DNA of 64,000 nucleotides from Ligilactobacillus ceti DSM 22408 (GTDB taxonomy: Bacteria; Bacillota; Bacilli; Lactobacillales; Lactobacillaceae). Below, piece after piece: positions 19,347-28,181 of this stretch. The notes beneath the pieces are model-generated. The model worked only from the letters and a program-made list of their open reading frames with translations. It searched no databases and was not told where the DNA came from. The translations under genes were made by a program, and so were the position numbers. The stretch is from assembly GCF_000423245.1 (NCBI RefSeq), contig NZ_KE383993.1:290160-354159 (forward strand), written 5' to 3'. Within the stretch, counting starts at the first letter, position 1. The number at the start of each line of letters is the position of its first letter.

Positions 19347-19394
19347 CAGGGAATAGTAGCAAATTGCTTAAAAATTTGCGCAAAATTGTTCCTG
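19347..19394 (+). promoter_or_regulatory. Imperfect hairpin in the efp leader
   Basis: Between promoter and ribosome site the leader can fold: GCAAATT and AATTTGC form the inner stem, and CAGG/CCTG pair at the base, just before the GAGGAGG site. It has no T-run. A role in translation control is possible but not shown. Confidence 0.4.
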
Positions 19395-19410
19395 AGGAGG
19401 AAAAGTAGAT

Positions 19411-19968
19411 ATGATTTCAGTAAATGAATTTAAAACTGGTTTAACAATTGAAGTAGATGGAGGAATTTGGCGCGTTGTTGATTTCCAACACGTAAAACCA
19501 GGTAAAGGATCAGCTTTCGTTCGTTCAAAATTAAAGAACTTACGTACAGGTGCTGTTCAAGAAAAAACATTCCGTGCCGGTGAAAAAGTAGCCTTAGCAC
19601 AAATCGATCGTAAGAAAATGCAATATTTATATGCAGACGGTACAAACCACGTCTTCATGGATATGGCAACATATGAACAATTAGAATTACCAGGTGATCA
19701 AATCGAATCCGAATTGAATTACTTAAAAGAAAACATGGAAGTAAGTATCATTATGTATGGTACAGAAACAATCGGTGTTGAATTACCAAACACAGTTGAT
19801 TTAGCTGTTCGTGAAACAGAACCAGGTATCAAAGGGGATACAGCTTCTGGTGGTTCAAAACCAGCTGTTATGGAAACTGGCTTAGTTGTGCAAGTTCCAT
19901 TCTTCATCAATGATGGTGATGTTTTAACAGTTAACACAACAGATGGAACATACATTTCCCGTGCTTAA
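19411..19968 (+). CDS. efp: Elongation factor P
   Basis: A 185-residue three-domain OB-fold protein that relieves ribosome stalling at polyproline. The domain I tip is [16 protein letters not shown], where Lys is the usual modification site (near residue 32), and the C-terminal signature is [24 protein letters not shown] (split around residue 170). Leader promoter and a strong GAGGAGG site suggest high expression, and codon use is the most biased of the host genes. Confidence 0.97.
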   Translation: MISVNEFKTGLTIEVDGGIWRVVDFQHVKPGKGSAFVRSKLKNLRTGAVQEKTFRAGEKVALAQIDRKKMQYLYADGTNHVFMDMATYEQLELPGDQIESELNYLKENMEVSIIMYGTETIGVELPNTVDLAVRETEPGIKGDTASGGSKPAVMETGLVVQVPFFINDGDVLTVNTTDGTYISRA

Positions 19969-19986
19969 TTAAAAGGAGGGTTTCAA

Positions 19987-20424
19987 ATGGCTGAAGATAA
20001 CAATATTGTCTTAACAAGTCAAGAACCAAGTTTAGGAGAAGTTAGAATTGCTCCTGAAGTAATTGAAATTATTATTGGGATTGCTGCCAGCAAAGTTGAT
20101 GGCGTATATTCCATGCGTGGCTCTTTAGCAAATAGCTTATCCGAATTATTCGGACGTCACAGTCGTGGTAAAGGTGTTAAATTAGAAAAAGATGATTCTC
20201 AATTATCTGTTGATGTTTATGCCTTCTTAGACTACGGTGTAGCTGTTCCTAAAGTAGCAGTATCTATTCAAGAGAAAGTTCGTCAACAAGTATTATTTAT
20301 GACAGGTTTAGAACTTGCTGAAGTTAACGTTCATGTTGAAGGCGTTGTACCTGAACAAGAAAAAGAAGAACAAGTTGTAGATCCAGATAACTTATTTGAT
20401 GAAAACAATGGTGATGAAGCGTGA
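19987..20424 (+). CDS. Asp23/Gls24 family envelope stress protein (YqhY-like)
   Basis: A 145-residue DUF322 protein. The family core is GEVRIAPEVIEIIIGIAASKVDGVYSM (around residue 19-45), KGVKLEK and the ending LTGLELAEVNVHVEGVV. The acidic C-terminal tail is typical of YqhY. In Bacillus yqhY lies between accBC and nusB; here it links efp to nusB, and its stop overlaps the nusB start (GTGATTTT). YqhY-type proteins are tied to lipid and envelope homeostasis; the direct role is unclear. Confidence 0.88.
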   Translation: MAEDNNIVLTSQEPSLGEVRIAPEVIEIIIGIAASKVDGVYSMRGSLANSLSELFGRHSRGKGVKLEKDDSQLSVDVYAFLDYGVAVPKVAVSIQEKVRQQVLFMTGLELAEVNVHVEGVVPEQEKEEQVVDPDNLFDENNGDEA

Positions 20425-20870
20425 TTTTAAATAGACATGATACTCGCGAATTAGCTTTTCAAGCATTATTTATGCTTAATAGTAATATTGAAGCTGAAAG
20501 AAGCGAAATTTATCTTCAATTAGTCGATGAATGGAAAAACAATCTTGACGAAGCAGTAATTGAAGAAATGGAAACAACGGAAGCAGAAATTGCAATTCCG
20601 GAATATTTAGACCAATTAGTTTCAGGTGTTTTAGTTAACCAAGCTGATATTGATGCTGAAATTATCCAACACCTTAAAAAAGGCTGGTCATTAGGTCGCT
20701 TAACAAAAACTGATTTAATCATTTTACGTTTAGCGATTTACGAAATGAAATACGAAGAAGACGTACCTAATAACGTCGCAATTAATGAAGCACTACAACT
20801 ATCTAAAAAATTCAGTGACGATAAGACACGCGGTTTTATTAACGCTGTTTTAGATAAAGTAGCTCAATAA
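20421..20870 (+). CDS. nusB: Transcription antitermination factor NusB
   Basis: A 149-residue all-helical protein that binds the boxA of rRNA leaders with NusE. It starts with RHDTRELAFQALFMLNSN, the conserved Arg-rich first helix, and ends with DVPNNVAINEALQLSKKF and RGFINAVLDKVA, the family's C-terminal signature. The start is a GTG overlapping the preceding gene by four bases. Confidence 0.94.
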   Translation: MILNRHDTRELAFQALFMLNSNIEAERSEIYLQLVDEWKNNLDEAVIEEMETTEAEIAIPEYLDQLVSGVLVNQADIDAEIIQHLKKGWSLGRLTKTDLIILRLAIYEMKYEEDVPNNVAINEALQLSKKFSDDKTRGFINAVLDKVAQ

Positions 20871-20875
20871 AAACT

Positions 20876-20911
20876 TAGAGTCAGACTACATTTAGTTTGG
20901 CTCTATTTTTA
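20876..20911 (+). terminator. Terminator after nusB
   Basis: A 12-pair stem with a CATT loop (AGAGTCAGACTA against TAGTTTGGCTCT, including G-T pairs) is followed by ATTTTTAG. Confidence 0.75.
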
Positions 20912-20966
20912 GTGTATGGTAACAAATTATAAAAAAATAAAAATTCGCTAGCGAGGTAATTATACA

Positions 20967-21815
20967 ATGACAGTAATTATGAATGGGAATGAACTTTCTA
21001 AGAAGATTAAAGAGAATTTACGTTTGCGCGCTACCAAATTAAAAGAACAAAACATCGAGCCTAGTTTGGTCGTTGTTTTAGTAGGTGAAGATCCAGCCAG
21101 TCAAGTTTATGTTCGCAATAAAACAAGAGCAGCTGAACAAATTGGAATTAATGCAATTGATATTCGCTTACCAGAAACAACAACAGAGGCTGAAATTTTA
21201 GATTTAATTGCTAAATATAATGCTGATGAAACAGTCCACGGTATTTTAGTTCAGTTACCATTACCTAAACATATTAATGAAGATCGCATTACGCAAGCAA
21301 TCAGTCCGTTAAAAGACGTTGATGGTTTCCATCCTGTTAATATGGGACATTTATTTATGAATGAACCATTAGCTTTACCATGTACACCACATGGAATTAT
21401 GGAATTTTTCAAAGAATATAACATTGATGTGACTGGTAAAAACGCGGTCGTAATTGGCCGTAGTAATATTGTTGGCCGTCCGATGGCTGCTTTGTTATTA
21501 AATGCGAATGCCACAGTAACTGTGACTCATAGTCGGACACAAAATTTAAAAGAAATTGCTCGAGAAGCAGATATTTTAGTCGTCGCAATTGGGCGTGGTG
21601 AATTTGTGGATGCTGATTATGTTAAAGAAGGAGCAGTTGTAATTGATGTTGGTATGAACCGGAATGCGGCTGGTAAATTAGTTGGTGATGTTGATTTTGC
21701 TAGTGTAAATGGCAAAGCAGGTTACTTAACACCAGTCCCACGAGGAGTCGGTCCGATGACAATTGCGATGTTAATGCAACAAACGATCGAATTTGCAGAA
21801 AGAAGTTTGAATTAA
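20967..21815 (+). CDS. folD: Bifunctional methylene-THF dehydrogenase / methenyl-THF cyclohydrolase
   Basis: A 282-residue folate enzyme interconverting 5,10-methylene- and 10-formyl-tetrahydrofolate with NADP. The catalytic Lys lies in YVRNKTRAAEQIGI (near residue 55), folate-binding PLKDVDGFHP (near 117) and the nucleotide-binding VIGRSNIVGRPMAALL (near 158), with the C-terminal PVPRGVGPMTIAMLM. It lies first in a run folD-xseA-xseB-ispA, as in Bacillus. Confidence 0.96.
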   Translation: MTVIMNGNELSKKIKENLRLRATKLKEQNIEPSLVVVLVGEDPASQVYVRNKTRAAEQIGINAIDIRLPETTTEAEILDLIAKYNADETVHGILVQLPLPKHINEDRITQAISPLKDVDGFHPVNMGHLFMNEPLALPCTPHGIMEFFKEYNIDVTGKNAVVIGRSNIVGRPMAALLLNANATVTVTHSRTQNLKEIAREADILVVAIGRGEFVDADYVKEGAVVIDVGMNRNAAGKLVGDVDFASVNGKAGYLTPVPRGVGPMTIAMLMQQTIEFAERSLN

Positions 21816-21817
21816 GG

Positions 21818-23176
21818 ATGTCTACGAAACAAAATTATTTAACAGTATCGGCTTTGACGCAATATGTTAAACGAAAATTCACGGCTGATCCGTATTTAAA
21901 ACGGGTTTATGTGACCGGAGAAATCTCTAATTTTCGTATGCGTCCTAAGCATCAATATTTCAGTTTGAAAGATGATAAAGCTGTGATTGATGCTGTTATG
22001 TATAAATGGAATTTTTCTAAATTGAAATTTAATTTAGAAGAAGGAATGAACGTTTTAGCGATAGGATATATAGATGTTTATCCCCAAAATGGTAATTATC
22101 AATTTTATATTGAAGATATCCAACCAGATGGAGTGGGTGCTTTATATCAAGCTTATAACCAATTAAAAGCTAAGTTAGCTCAAGACGGTTTATTTGCTTT
22201 ACCGAAAAAACCATTACCTAAATTCCCGAAAAAAATTGCGGTTATCACTAGTCCATCCGGGGCCGTTATTCGCGATATTATTAATACTGTTCGGCGGCGT
22301 TACCCAATTGCGCAAATTGTCCTTTTTCCAGCTGTTGTGCAAGGGAACAATGCAGCACCGAGTTTGGTTAAACAAATCCAACAAGTTAATGAAATTGGTG
22401 GTTTTGATACCATTATTATTGGTCGTGGTGGTGGTTCGATTGAAGATTTGTGGGCTTTTAACGAAGAACCAGTTGCACGCGCGATTGTAGCGAGTCAGAT
22501 TCCGGTTATTTCTTCTGTTGGACATGAAACGGATACAACGATTGCTGATCTTGTAGCTGATCAACGAGCTGCCACACCAACCGCGGCTGCTGAATTAGCT
22601 GTTCCAGTTCTAACGGAAGAAGTTTGGAAATTAGAACAACAAAGGAATCGTTTAATTCAAGCTTTAAAACGCAAAATTGATTTGTTAAATGCTCGTTTAA
22701 ATCAAAGTTTACAGTCATATTTATTTATGCAACCAACACGTTTGTATGAAGCTTATTTACAAAGAATTGATAATTTAACAATTCGGAATCAACAAGCTGT
22801 CGCTGCGCTTTTACGCAATAAACAACAAGCTTATTTCCAACAACAAGCCCAATTGCAGACTGTTGATCAACGACAAAAAATTCAACAATTGCATGATAAA
22901 ATAGCTTATCAAGAAGAGTTCTTAATGCGTAATGTAGAACGCTTATTGCATGATAAAAAACAAGCTTTTGCGAATCAATGTCAAGCCTTAGATATGTTAA
23001 GTCCGTTAAAAATCATGGGTAAAGGTTATTTATATGCTACTTATGATCATCAAGTAGTGACCAGTGTAGCTGATTTAACGTTAGAACAAGATTTGGATTT
23101 GTATTTGCAAGATGGACAAGCAACAGCCACAATTAAAGAAATAAAAAAGGGTGATAATTTTGACAGAACAAAATAA
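21818..23176 (+). CDS. xseA: Exodeoxyribonuclease VII large subunit
   Basis: A 452-residue large subunit of the single-strand exonuclease. The N-terminal OB domain begins with YLTVSALTQYVKRKF and includes VYVTGEISNFR (near 29). The catalytic region has ITSPSGAVIRDI (near 144), GRGGGSIEDLWAFN (near 202), and VGHETDTTIADLVADQRAATPTAAAE (in two parts near 235). A long coiled coil rich in Gln (about 270-390) follows. It begins two bases after the folD stop and overlaps xseB. Confidence 0.95.
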   Translation: MSTKQNYLTVSALTQYVKRKFTADPYLKRVYVTGEISNFRMRPKHQYFSLKDDKAVIDAVMYKWNFSKLKFNLEEGMNVLAIGYIDVYPQNGNYQFYIEDIQPDGVGALYQAYNQLKAKLAQDGLFALPKKPLPKFPKKIAVITSPSGAVIRDIINTVRRRYPIAQIVLFPAVVQGNNAAPSLVKQIQQVNEIGGFDTIIIGRGGGSIEDLWAFNEEPVARAIVASQIPVISSVGHETDTTIADLVADQRAATPTAAAELAVPVLTEEVWKLEQQRNRLIQALKRKIDLLNARLNQSLQSYLFMQPTRLYEAYLQRIDNLTIRNQQAVAALLRNKQQAYFQQQAQLQTVDQRQKIQQLHDKIAYQEEFLMRNVERLLHDKKQAFANQCQALDMLSPLKIMGKGYLYATYDHQVVTSVADLTLEQDLDLYLQDGQATATIKEIKKGDNFDRTK

Positions 23177-23396
23177 ACTTAGTTTTGAAGAAGAACTTGG
23201 GCAATTAGAACAAATTGTGCAACAATTAGAACAAGGTGACGTTCCTTTAAAAGAAGCACTAGATAAATTTCAAAAAGGTGTAATTTTAAGTAAGAAATTA
23301 CAAAATGAACTCACTCAAGCTGAAAAAACGTTAGCCAAAATCATTAATGAAGATCAAGTTGAAGAACCATTTGAAAAAGGCGCGGCAGATGAATAA
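23160..23396 (+). CDS. xseB: Exodeoxyribonuclease VII small subunit
   Basis: A 78-residue helical partner of XseA with the family core LSFEEELGQLEQIVQQLEQGDVPLKEALDKF (split around residue 20) and a coiled C-terminal helix. I chose TTG at 23160 because AAAAAGGGTGAT ends four bases before it; a GTG at 23151 lies inside that site. The gene overlaps xseA by 17 bases and ispA by 8, so translation is coupled. Confidence 0.92.
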   Translation: MTEQNKLSFEEELGQLEQIVQQLEQGDVPLKEALDKFQKGVILSKKLQNELTQAEKTLAKIINEDQVEEPFEKGAADE

Positions 23397-24270
23397 TTTA
23401 AGTCAATTTATGCAAGAATATCAACCATTAATTGAAAAAGAAATGGTGCAATATTTAGAAGCTTTAGATTGTCGACCTGAAATTAAAGACGCTATGCTTT
23501 ATTCGATTACAGCTGGTGGTAAAAGATTACGACCATTATTAACTTTAGCTGTAGTTCAAAGTTTTCAAGGTGAAATTCAAGCAAATGAACTCAAAGCAGC
23601 GTGTGCGTTAGAATTTATTCATACGTATTCGTTGATTCATGATGATTTACCCGAGATGGATAATGATGATTTACGTCGTGGTAAACCAACGAATCATAAA
23701 GTTTTTGGACAAGCAATGGCAGTTTTAGCAGGAGATGGTCTTTTAACGACAGCTTTTGAATGGTTAGCACAAATTAAACTCCCAGCTGAAATTAAACTGC
23801 AATTAATTGCTAATTTAGCGCAAGCTGCAGGGCCAGCCGGTATGATTAATGGACAAGTTGGCGATATTTTAGGCGAACAATTGAAATTAACTTTGACCGA
23901 ACTAGCCGCCGTCCATCATGATAAAACAGGTGCTTTGTTAGTATATGCTTGTGAAGCTGGTGGGATTTTAAGTCAAGCGACAGCTCAACAAAACCAAGCT
24001 TTACGTGCTTTTGGACAAGCCTTTGGTTTAGCTTTTCAAATTTATGATGATATTTTAGATGTTGTGGGGACACAAGCAGAACTAGGGAAAGCGGTCCAAA
24101 AAGACGCTGACCACGCTAAAAATACTTATCCCGGCATTCTAGGGCTCAAAGGTGCTTATCAAGCTTTAGAAGAGACGCTACAAGCTGCTCAGCAAGCTTT
24201 AAACCAATTAGCACAAACAGGATTAGACATTCAGTTAATTAGTGAGTTTTTAAAATATTTTAAAATGTAA
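23389..24270 (+). CDS. ispA: Farnesyl/geranylgeranyl diphosphate synthase
   Basis: A 293-residue trans-isoprenyl diphosphate synthase of the IspA type that condenses IPP with DMAPP and GPP. The first Asp-rich motif is HDDLPEMDNDDLRRG (near residue 82) and the second is YDDILDVVG (near 219); AGGKRLRP binds IPP (near 42). It depends on IPP and DMAPP from the mevalonate cluster. Its ATG lies inside the end of xseB; an open extension to 23347 has no ribosome site. Confidence 0.94.
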   Translation: MNNLSQFMQEYQPLIEKEMVQYLEALDCRPEIKDAMLYSITAGGKRLRPLLTLAVVQSFQGEIQANELKAACALEFIHTYSLIHDDLPEMDNDDLRRGKPTNHKVFGQAMAVLAGDGLLTTAFEWLAQIKLPAEIKLQLIANLAQAAGPAGMINGQVGDILGEQLKLTLTELAAVHHDKTGALLVYACEAGGILSQATAQQNQALRAFGQAFGLAFQIYDDILDVVGTQAELGKAVQKDADHAKNTYPGILGLKGAYQALEETLQAAQQALNQLAQTGLDIQLISEFLKYFKM

Positions 24271-24272
24271 AT

Positions 24273-24317
24273 AAAAAGTATCCCTATCAAAATATTGGTA
24301 GTGGATGCTTTTTTTGT
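24273..24317 (+). terminator. Terminator after ispA
   Basis: A long stem built from AAGTATCC with GGATGCTT and CTATCA with TGGTAG, followed by a run of T. Confidence 0.85.
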
Positions 24318-24412
24318 TTGATTTTGTAAAAAAGATTTATGTTATAATTAAATGATAAGAATTGCCTAGTTTAAAGAGGCAAGATAACGATTAAATTGAG
24401 GTATAAAAATAC

Positions 24413-25231
24413 ATGAAGAAAAAAGAACGTATTGATGTTTTATTAGTTGAACAAGGTTTATTTGAAACACGAGAACAAGCTAAACGTGCTGTTATGGCGG
24501 GAGAAATTCTCGGTGAAAATGAAGAACGACTTGATAAACCAGGAATGAAAATCTCACCGGAAACTAAATTGCATTTTAAAGGAACTAAAATGCCATATGT
24601 TAGTCGTGGTGGTTTAAAATTAGAGAAAGCGTTGAAAGTTTTCAAACTTAATATTAAAGACAAGACTGTCTTGGATATCGGCTCTTCAACAGGGGGCTTT
24701 ACTGACGTTGCCTTACAAAAAGGGGCTAAATTAAGCTATGCTTTAGATGTTGGAACCAATCAATTAGCTTGGAAACTTCGCCAAGATCCACGGGTTGTTG
24801 TGATGGAAAATACTAATTTCCGTTATAGTGAATTAGCTGATTTTACGCAAGGACAACCAGATTTTGTAACGATCGATGTGTCTTTTATTTCTTTACAATT
24901 AATTTTACCGAACTTACATACCATTATTAAACCTGGTGGGACTGTAGTAGCTTTAATTAAGCCACAGTTTGAAGCTGGACGTGAAAAAGTTGGTAAAAAA
25001 GGGATTGTGAAAGATGAAAAAGTTCATTTAGAAGTTTTAGAAAAAATCTTAGGTTTTGCGGCTCAAAGTGGTTATCTGGTAAAATCATTAGACTTTTCAC
25101 CAATTACTGGTGGATCTGGTAACGTTGAGTTTTTAGCTGAATTAGAAGCTTGTGAACTCGATCAAGGTGCGATTTCTGCTGACATTGATCCGCAAGCTGT
25201 GATTAAACAAGCACAAGCAACTTTAAAATAA
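24413..25231 (+). CDS. TlyA-family rRNA methyltransferase / hemolysin A homologue (YqxC-like)
   Basis: A 272-residue protein with an N-terminal S4 RNA-binding domain (ERIDVLLVEQGLFETREQAKRAV, in two parts near residue 4-26) and a C-terminal FtsJ-like SAM domain (DIGSSTGGFTDVAL near 84; VTIDVSFISLQLILP near 153; KPQFEAGREKVGKKGIV near 183). TlyA homologues 2'-O-methylate 16S and 23S rRNA in mycobacteria. The position before argR and recN is the conserved Bacillus order. A TATAAT at 24343-24348 likely starts this unit. Confidence 0.9.
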   Translation: MKKKERIDVLLVEQGLFETREQAKRAVMAGEILGENEERLDKPGMKISPETKLHFKGTKMPYVSRGGLKLEKALKVFKLNIKDKTVLDIGSSTGGFTDVALQKGAKLSYALDVGTNQLAWKLRQDPRVVVMENTNFRYSELADFTQGQPDFVTIDVSFISLQLILPNLHTIIKPGGTVVALIKPQFEAGREKVGKKGIVKDEKVHLEVLEKILGFAAQSGYLVKSLDFSPITGGSGNVEFLAELEACELDQGAISADIDPQAVIKQAQATLK

Positions 25232-25255
25232 ACATATGAGGAATGGTGATCGTCC

Positions 25256-25711
25256 ATGAAAAAGAATGATCGACACAAACTTATAAAGAAATTAATTGCC
25301 GAAAAAGAAATTTGTCGCCAAGAAGATTTTGTTGTTTATTTAGAACAACAAGGTGTGATTGTGACCCAAGCCACAATTTCCCGGGATGTGAAAGATTTAC
25401 AATTAATTAAAGTCCCAATGGAAAATGGTCAATATCGTTATAGTTTACCAATTGAACATAAATTAGACACAGAATATAAATTAAAGAAAGTCTTACATGA
25501 TGTTTATGTGATGTCTGATTATAATCAATCATTTTGTGTTTTAAAAGTACTACCCGGAAATGGTCCTTTAGTAGCTAATTTAATTGAACAAATGAATTAT
25601 GAAGAAGTTTTTGCGGTCATGGATAATGATGAAAAAGTCATGATTTTTGCGCGGTCTGAAAATGATGCTCAAAAAATGCAAAAAATTATCTTTGCCTTAT
25701 TAGATAAGTAA
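25256..25711 (+). CDS. argR: Arginine repressor ArgR/AhrC
   Basis: A 151-residue hexameric repressor that uses arginine as co-repressor. The N-terminal winged helix has QEDFVVYLEQQGVIVTQATISRDVKDL (around residue 23-49), with the TQATISRD recognition signature. The C-terminal domain has VLPGNGPLVANLIEQM and FAVMDNDEKVMIF, where the family's GTIAGDDT Asp pair appears as VMDNDEKV. Arginine binding by this copy is therefore likely but not certain. The ATG lies after GAGGAATGG. Confidence 0.9.
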   Translation: MKKNDRHKLIKKLIAEKEICRQEDFVVYLEQQGVIVTQATISRDVKDLQLIKVPMENGQYRYSLPIEHKLDTEYKLKKVLHDVYVMSDYNQSFCVLKVLPGNGPLVANLIEQMNYEEVFAVMDNDEKVMIFARSENDAQKMQKIIFALLDK

Positions 25712-25744
25712 TTTAGCTTACAGTTAGAGAAGAGAGGTTGTTAG

Positions 25745-27415
25745 ATGTTACAAGAATTAACTATTCGTGATTTTGCGATTATCGAAAAAATGAATATTGA
25801 TTTTGAAAGTCAAATGACGGTCTTAACTGGTGAAACTGGTGCCGGTAAGTCAATTATTATCGATGCTTTAGGCTTGTTAGCTGGTGGGCGTGGTTCGAGT
25901 GAATATATTCGCAAAGGCGCTAAGAAAGCTATTATTCAAGGCTTTTTTGTAATTAACGATAAAGCTAAGACGCAAGCTTTGTTAGCTGAATTAGGTATTG
26001 ATAATGAAGCTGATGGTTTAATTTTAGAACGTGATTTATATCAAAGTGGCCGTAATATTTGTCGAATTAATGGTGTTATGGTCAATTTATCGACTTTACG
26101 CCGCGTAGGTGAATCATTAATTGATATTCATGGACAAAATGAACACCAAGAATTAATGAATGCTGATAAACATTTACAGTTACTTGATGATTATAGTTTG
26201 GAAATCATGCCGGTCAAAGCTGCTTACCTGGAGGCTTTTGCTAAATATCAAAAAGCCCAAAAAGCATTAGCGGAACGTGAAAAGAATGAAAAAGCTTGGG
26301 CGCAACGATTAGATATGTTGCAATTTCAAGTTGAAGAAATTGAAGCTGCTATGTTAAATGAGGATGAAGAAGCCGAGTTACAAGCAGAAAAGAAAAAATT
26401 AGATAATTATCAAGTTATTAGTGCAGGGTTAAATGAAAGTCATCAAATTTTAGCGGGAGAAACGCAAGATGTGGTCGGTCAGTTAGGCTATGCGATGTCA
26501 TCGTTAGAAGCATTAAGTGATTTATCTGATGAATTCAAACAAATTTATGAAAAAGTTTCGGAATCTTTTTATAATTTACAAGATGTTACTTATGAAATTT
26601 CTAATGAATTAAGCTCTCTAGAATGGGATGAAGAACGACTCGATGAAGTGGAACAACGATTAGAGTTAATCCATCAATTAAAACGTAAATACGGTAATTC
26701 GATCCCACAAATTTTGCAGTATTTAACTGATATTAAACAAGAACTCGATGATATGCAGGCGACAGAAACTAACGCTAAAGAACAAGCAGATTTTGTGGCA
26801 AAAACATATCAAGAAGCAGCAGAACTAGCGCGCGAATTAACGCAATTACGGCAGAAGACAGCGCAATCCTTAGTCCAAGCGGTGCATCAACAATTAAGTT
26901 CACTTTATATGGAAAAAGCAATCTTTGAAGTGCGTTTCCAAGAACAAACAGAATTAACTAAAAATGGATTTGATCAAGTTGAATTTTATATTCAAACGAA
27001 TCCGGGTGAGTTGATGGGGCCATTAGTTAAAATTGCTTCCGGTGGGGAACTATCACGGATTATGTTAGCTTTGAAAACAATTTTTGCCCAACAACAAGGC
27101 ATTACAAGTATTATTTTTGATGAAGTTGATACGGGTGTGAGTGGTCGAGTAGCTCAGTCTATGGCAGAAAAAATTAGTCAAATTGCACAACATTCACAAG
27201 TTTTATGTATTACGCACTTGCCGCAAGTAGCTGCGATTGCGAACCATCATATTTATATTGTGAAAGAAGTTATCAATGGTCGCACAGAAACAAAAATGCA
27301 AGATTTAAATCAGGAAGAGCGTATTTTAGAATTGGCGCGTCTTTTATCTGGATCGAAAGTAACTGAATTAACGATTAGTCACGCTAAAGAAATGTTAAAA
27401 ATGGCACAAAACTAA
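25745..27415 (+). CDS. recN: DNA repair ATPase RecN
   Basis: A 556-residue SMC-like ATPase for double-strand break repair. It starts MLQELTIRDFAII and has Walker A LTGETGAGKSIIIDAL (near 28), a Q-loop segment DIHGQNEHQELMN (near 128), a long coiled coil (about 150-380), the ABC signature SGGELSRIMLALK (near 431) and Walker B IIFDEVDTGVSG (near 457). In many Firmicutes recN is in the SOS regulon; I found no clear LexA box in its 33-base upstream gap. Confidence 0.95.
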   Translation: MLQELTIRDFAIIEKMNIDFESQMTVLTGETGAGKSIIIDALGLLAGGRGSSEYIRKGAKKAIIQGFFVINDKAKTQALLAELGIDNEADGLILERDLYQSGRNICRINGVMVNLSTLRRVGESLIDIHGQNEHQELMNADKHLQLLDDYSLEIMPVKAAYLEAFAKYQKAQKALAEREKNEKAWAQRLDMLQFQVEEIEAAMLNEDEEAELQAEKKKLDNYQVISAGLNESHQILAGETQDVVGQLGYAMSSLEALSDLSDEFKQIYEKVSESFYNLQDVTYEISNELSSLEWDEERLDEVEQRLELIHQLKRKYGNSIPQILQYLTDIKQELDDMQATETNAKEQADFVAKTYQEAAELARELTQLRQKTAQSLVQAVHQQLSSLYMEKAIFEVRFQEQTELTKNGFDQVEFYIQTNPGELMGPLVKIASGGELSRIMLALKTIFAQQQGITSIIFDEVDTGVSGRVAQSMAEKISQIAQHSQVLCITHLPQVAAIANHHIYIVKEVINGRTETKMQDLNQEERILELARLLSGSKVTELTISHAKEMLKMAQN

Positions 27416-27448
27416 AAAAGACTCCGTTCAATTGAACGGAGTTTTTTA
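27414..27448. terminator. Bidirectional terminator recN/lexA
   Basis: A perfect stem ACTCCGTTCA/TGAACGGAGT with an A-run before and a T-run after; it lies between convergent recN and lexA. Confidence 0.9.
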
Positions 27449-28024
27449 TTATGTTAAATCACGTAAGAAGCCTACGATTTTACCTAAGATAATTAAATCA
27501 CGTGAAAAATCTTCTTTGGTATAAGCTTGATATGTAATTTGTTGGTTTTCATCAACGGCAATAATTAAGTCATTTTCAGCTGCAATATTTTGTTTTTGAA
27601 TAATTAAAGAATCGCCTTTTAAGATACCGAATTCTTTTAAGTTGTTATGAGGTATTTGAAACATAAATAGATCAGCATAAGCATGATATTGATTCGGGAT
27701 GGGACAATAATTTAACACTTCTTCTTGGGATAAATCGGCATGGTCGCTAGTGATTTGTGCGATAATTGGCATTTTTGTTAATAAAGGTGCCAGACCTAAA
27801 GTGCTAATACCTTTGGCAGTGATCCCCATAGCACGTGGTTTAGTCTTATCTTTTTCTAAAAAACCTTTTTCATTTAAGCGTTTTAAGTGACCATGAACTG
27901 TCGATGATGAAGAAAGATTAACGCCCAGACCGATTTCGCGGACGGTTGGAGGATAACCTTGATCGGAAATATAGTCATAAATATAACGTAAAACGGCTTT
28001 TTGGCGTTCGGTAGGTTGCGACAT
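27449..28024 (-). CDS. lexA: LexA-like repressor lacking the self-cleavage residues
   Basis: A 191-residue protein with an intact LexA DNA-binding domain: TERQKAVLRYIYDY, GYPPTVREIG and SSSSTVHGHLKRL in the first 50 residues. The C-terminal domain is recognisable by MPIIAQ, GILKGDSLIIQKQ and ILGKIVGFLR, but aligned by eye with B. subtilis LexA the scissile Ala-Gly reads Ser-Asp (AQITSDH), the nucleophile Ser of GDSM reads Asn (PHNNL), and the catalytic Lys of TVKRF reads Gln (TYQAY). About 12 residues before ILGK are also missing. It probably still binds operators but should not self-cleave; how it would be induced is unknown. It is divergent from ynzC with a LexA-box-like site between. Confidence 0.85.
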   Translation of the reverse strand: MSQPTERQKAVLRYIYDYISDQGYPPTVREIGLGVNLSSSSTVHGHLKRLNEKGFLEKDKTKPRAMGITAKGISTLGLAPLLTKMPIIAQITSDHADLSQEEVLNYCPIPNQYHAYADLFMFQIPHNNLKEFGILKGDSLIIQKQNIAAENDLIIAVDENQQITYQAYTKEDFSRDLIILGKIVGFLRDLT

Positions 28025-28082
28025 TTTTAGACCTCCTCAGATGATTTTAAGTAAGTATAACATAGAATTAAATCTTTACAAA

Positions 28083-28096
28083 CAAACGTTCGTTTA
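28083..28096. promoter_or_regulatory. LexA-box-like operator
   Basis: The 14 bases CAAACGTTCGTTTA have inverted AAAC/GTTT half-sites with a 4-bp spacer, like the Gram-positive SOS box CGAAC-N4-GTTCG but with weaker ends. The site lies just upstream of the lexA -35 (TTGTAA, then TATACT on the minus strand) and just upstream of the plus-strand ynzC promoter. Confidence 0.65.
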
Positions 28097-28098
28097 GC

Positions 28099-28127
28099 TT
28101 GTATTTTAGCTGAAATTTCGCTATTAT
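28099..28127 (+). promoter_or_regulatory. Promoter of ynzC
   Basis: TTGTAT (28099-28104), a 17-bp spacer and TATTAT (28122-28127). It abuts the LexA-box-like site. Confidence 0.6.
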
Positions 28128-28181
28128 AAGTATATAAAAAAATAGTACTTTTAAAGTATTTCAAGAAGAGAGGTTTTTGAA

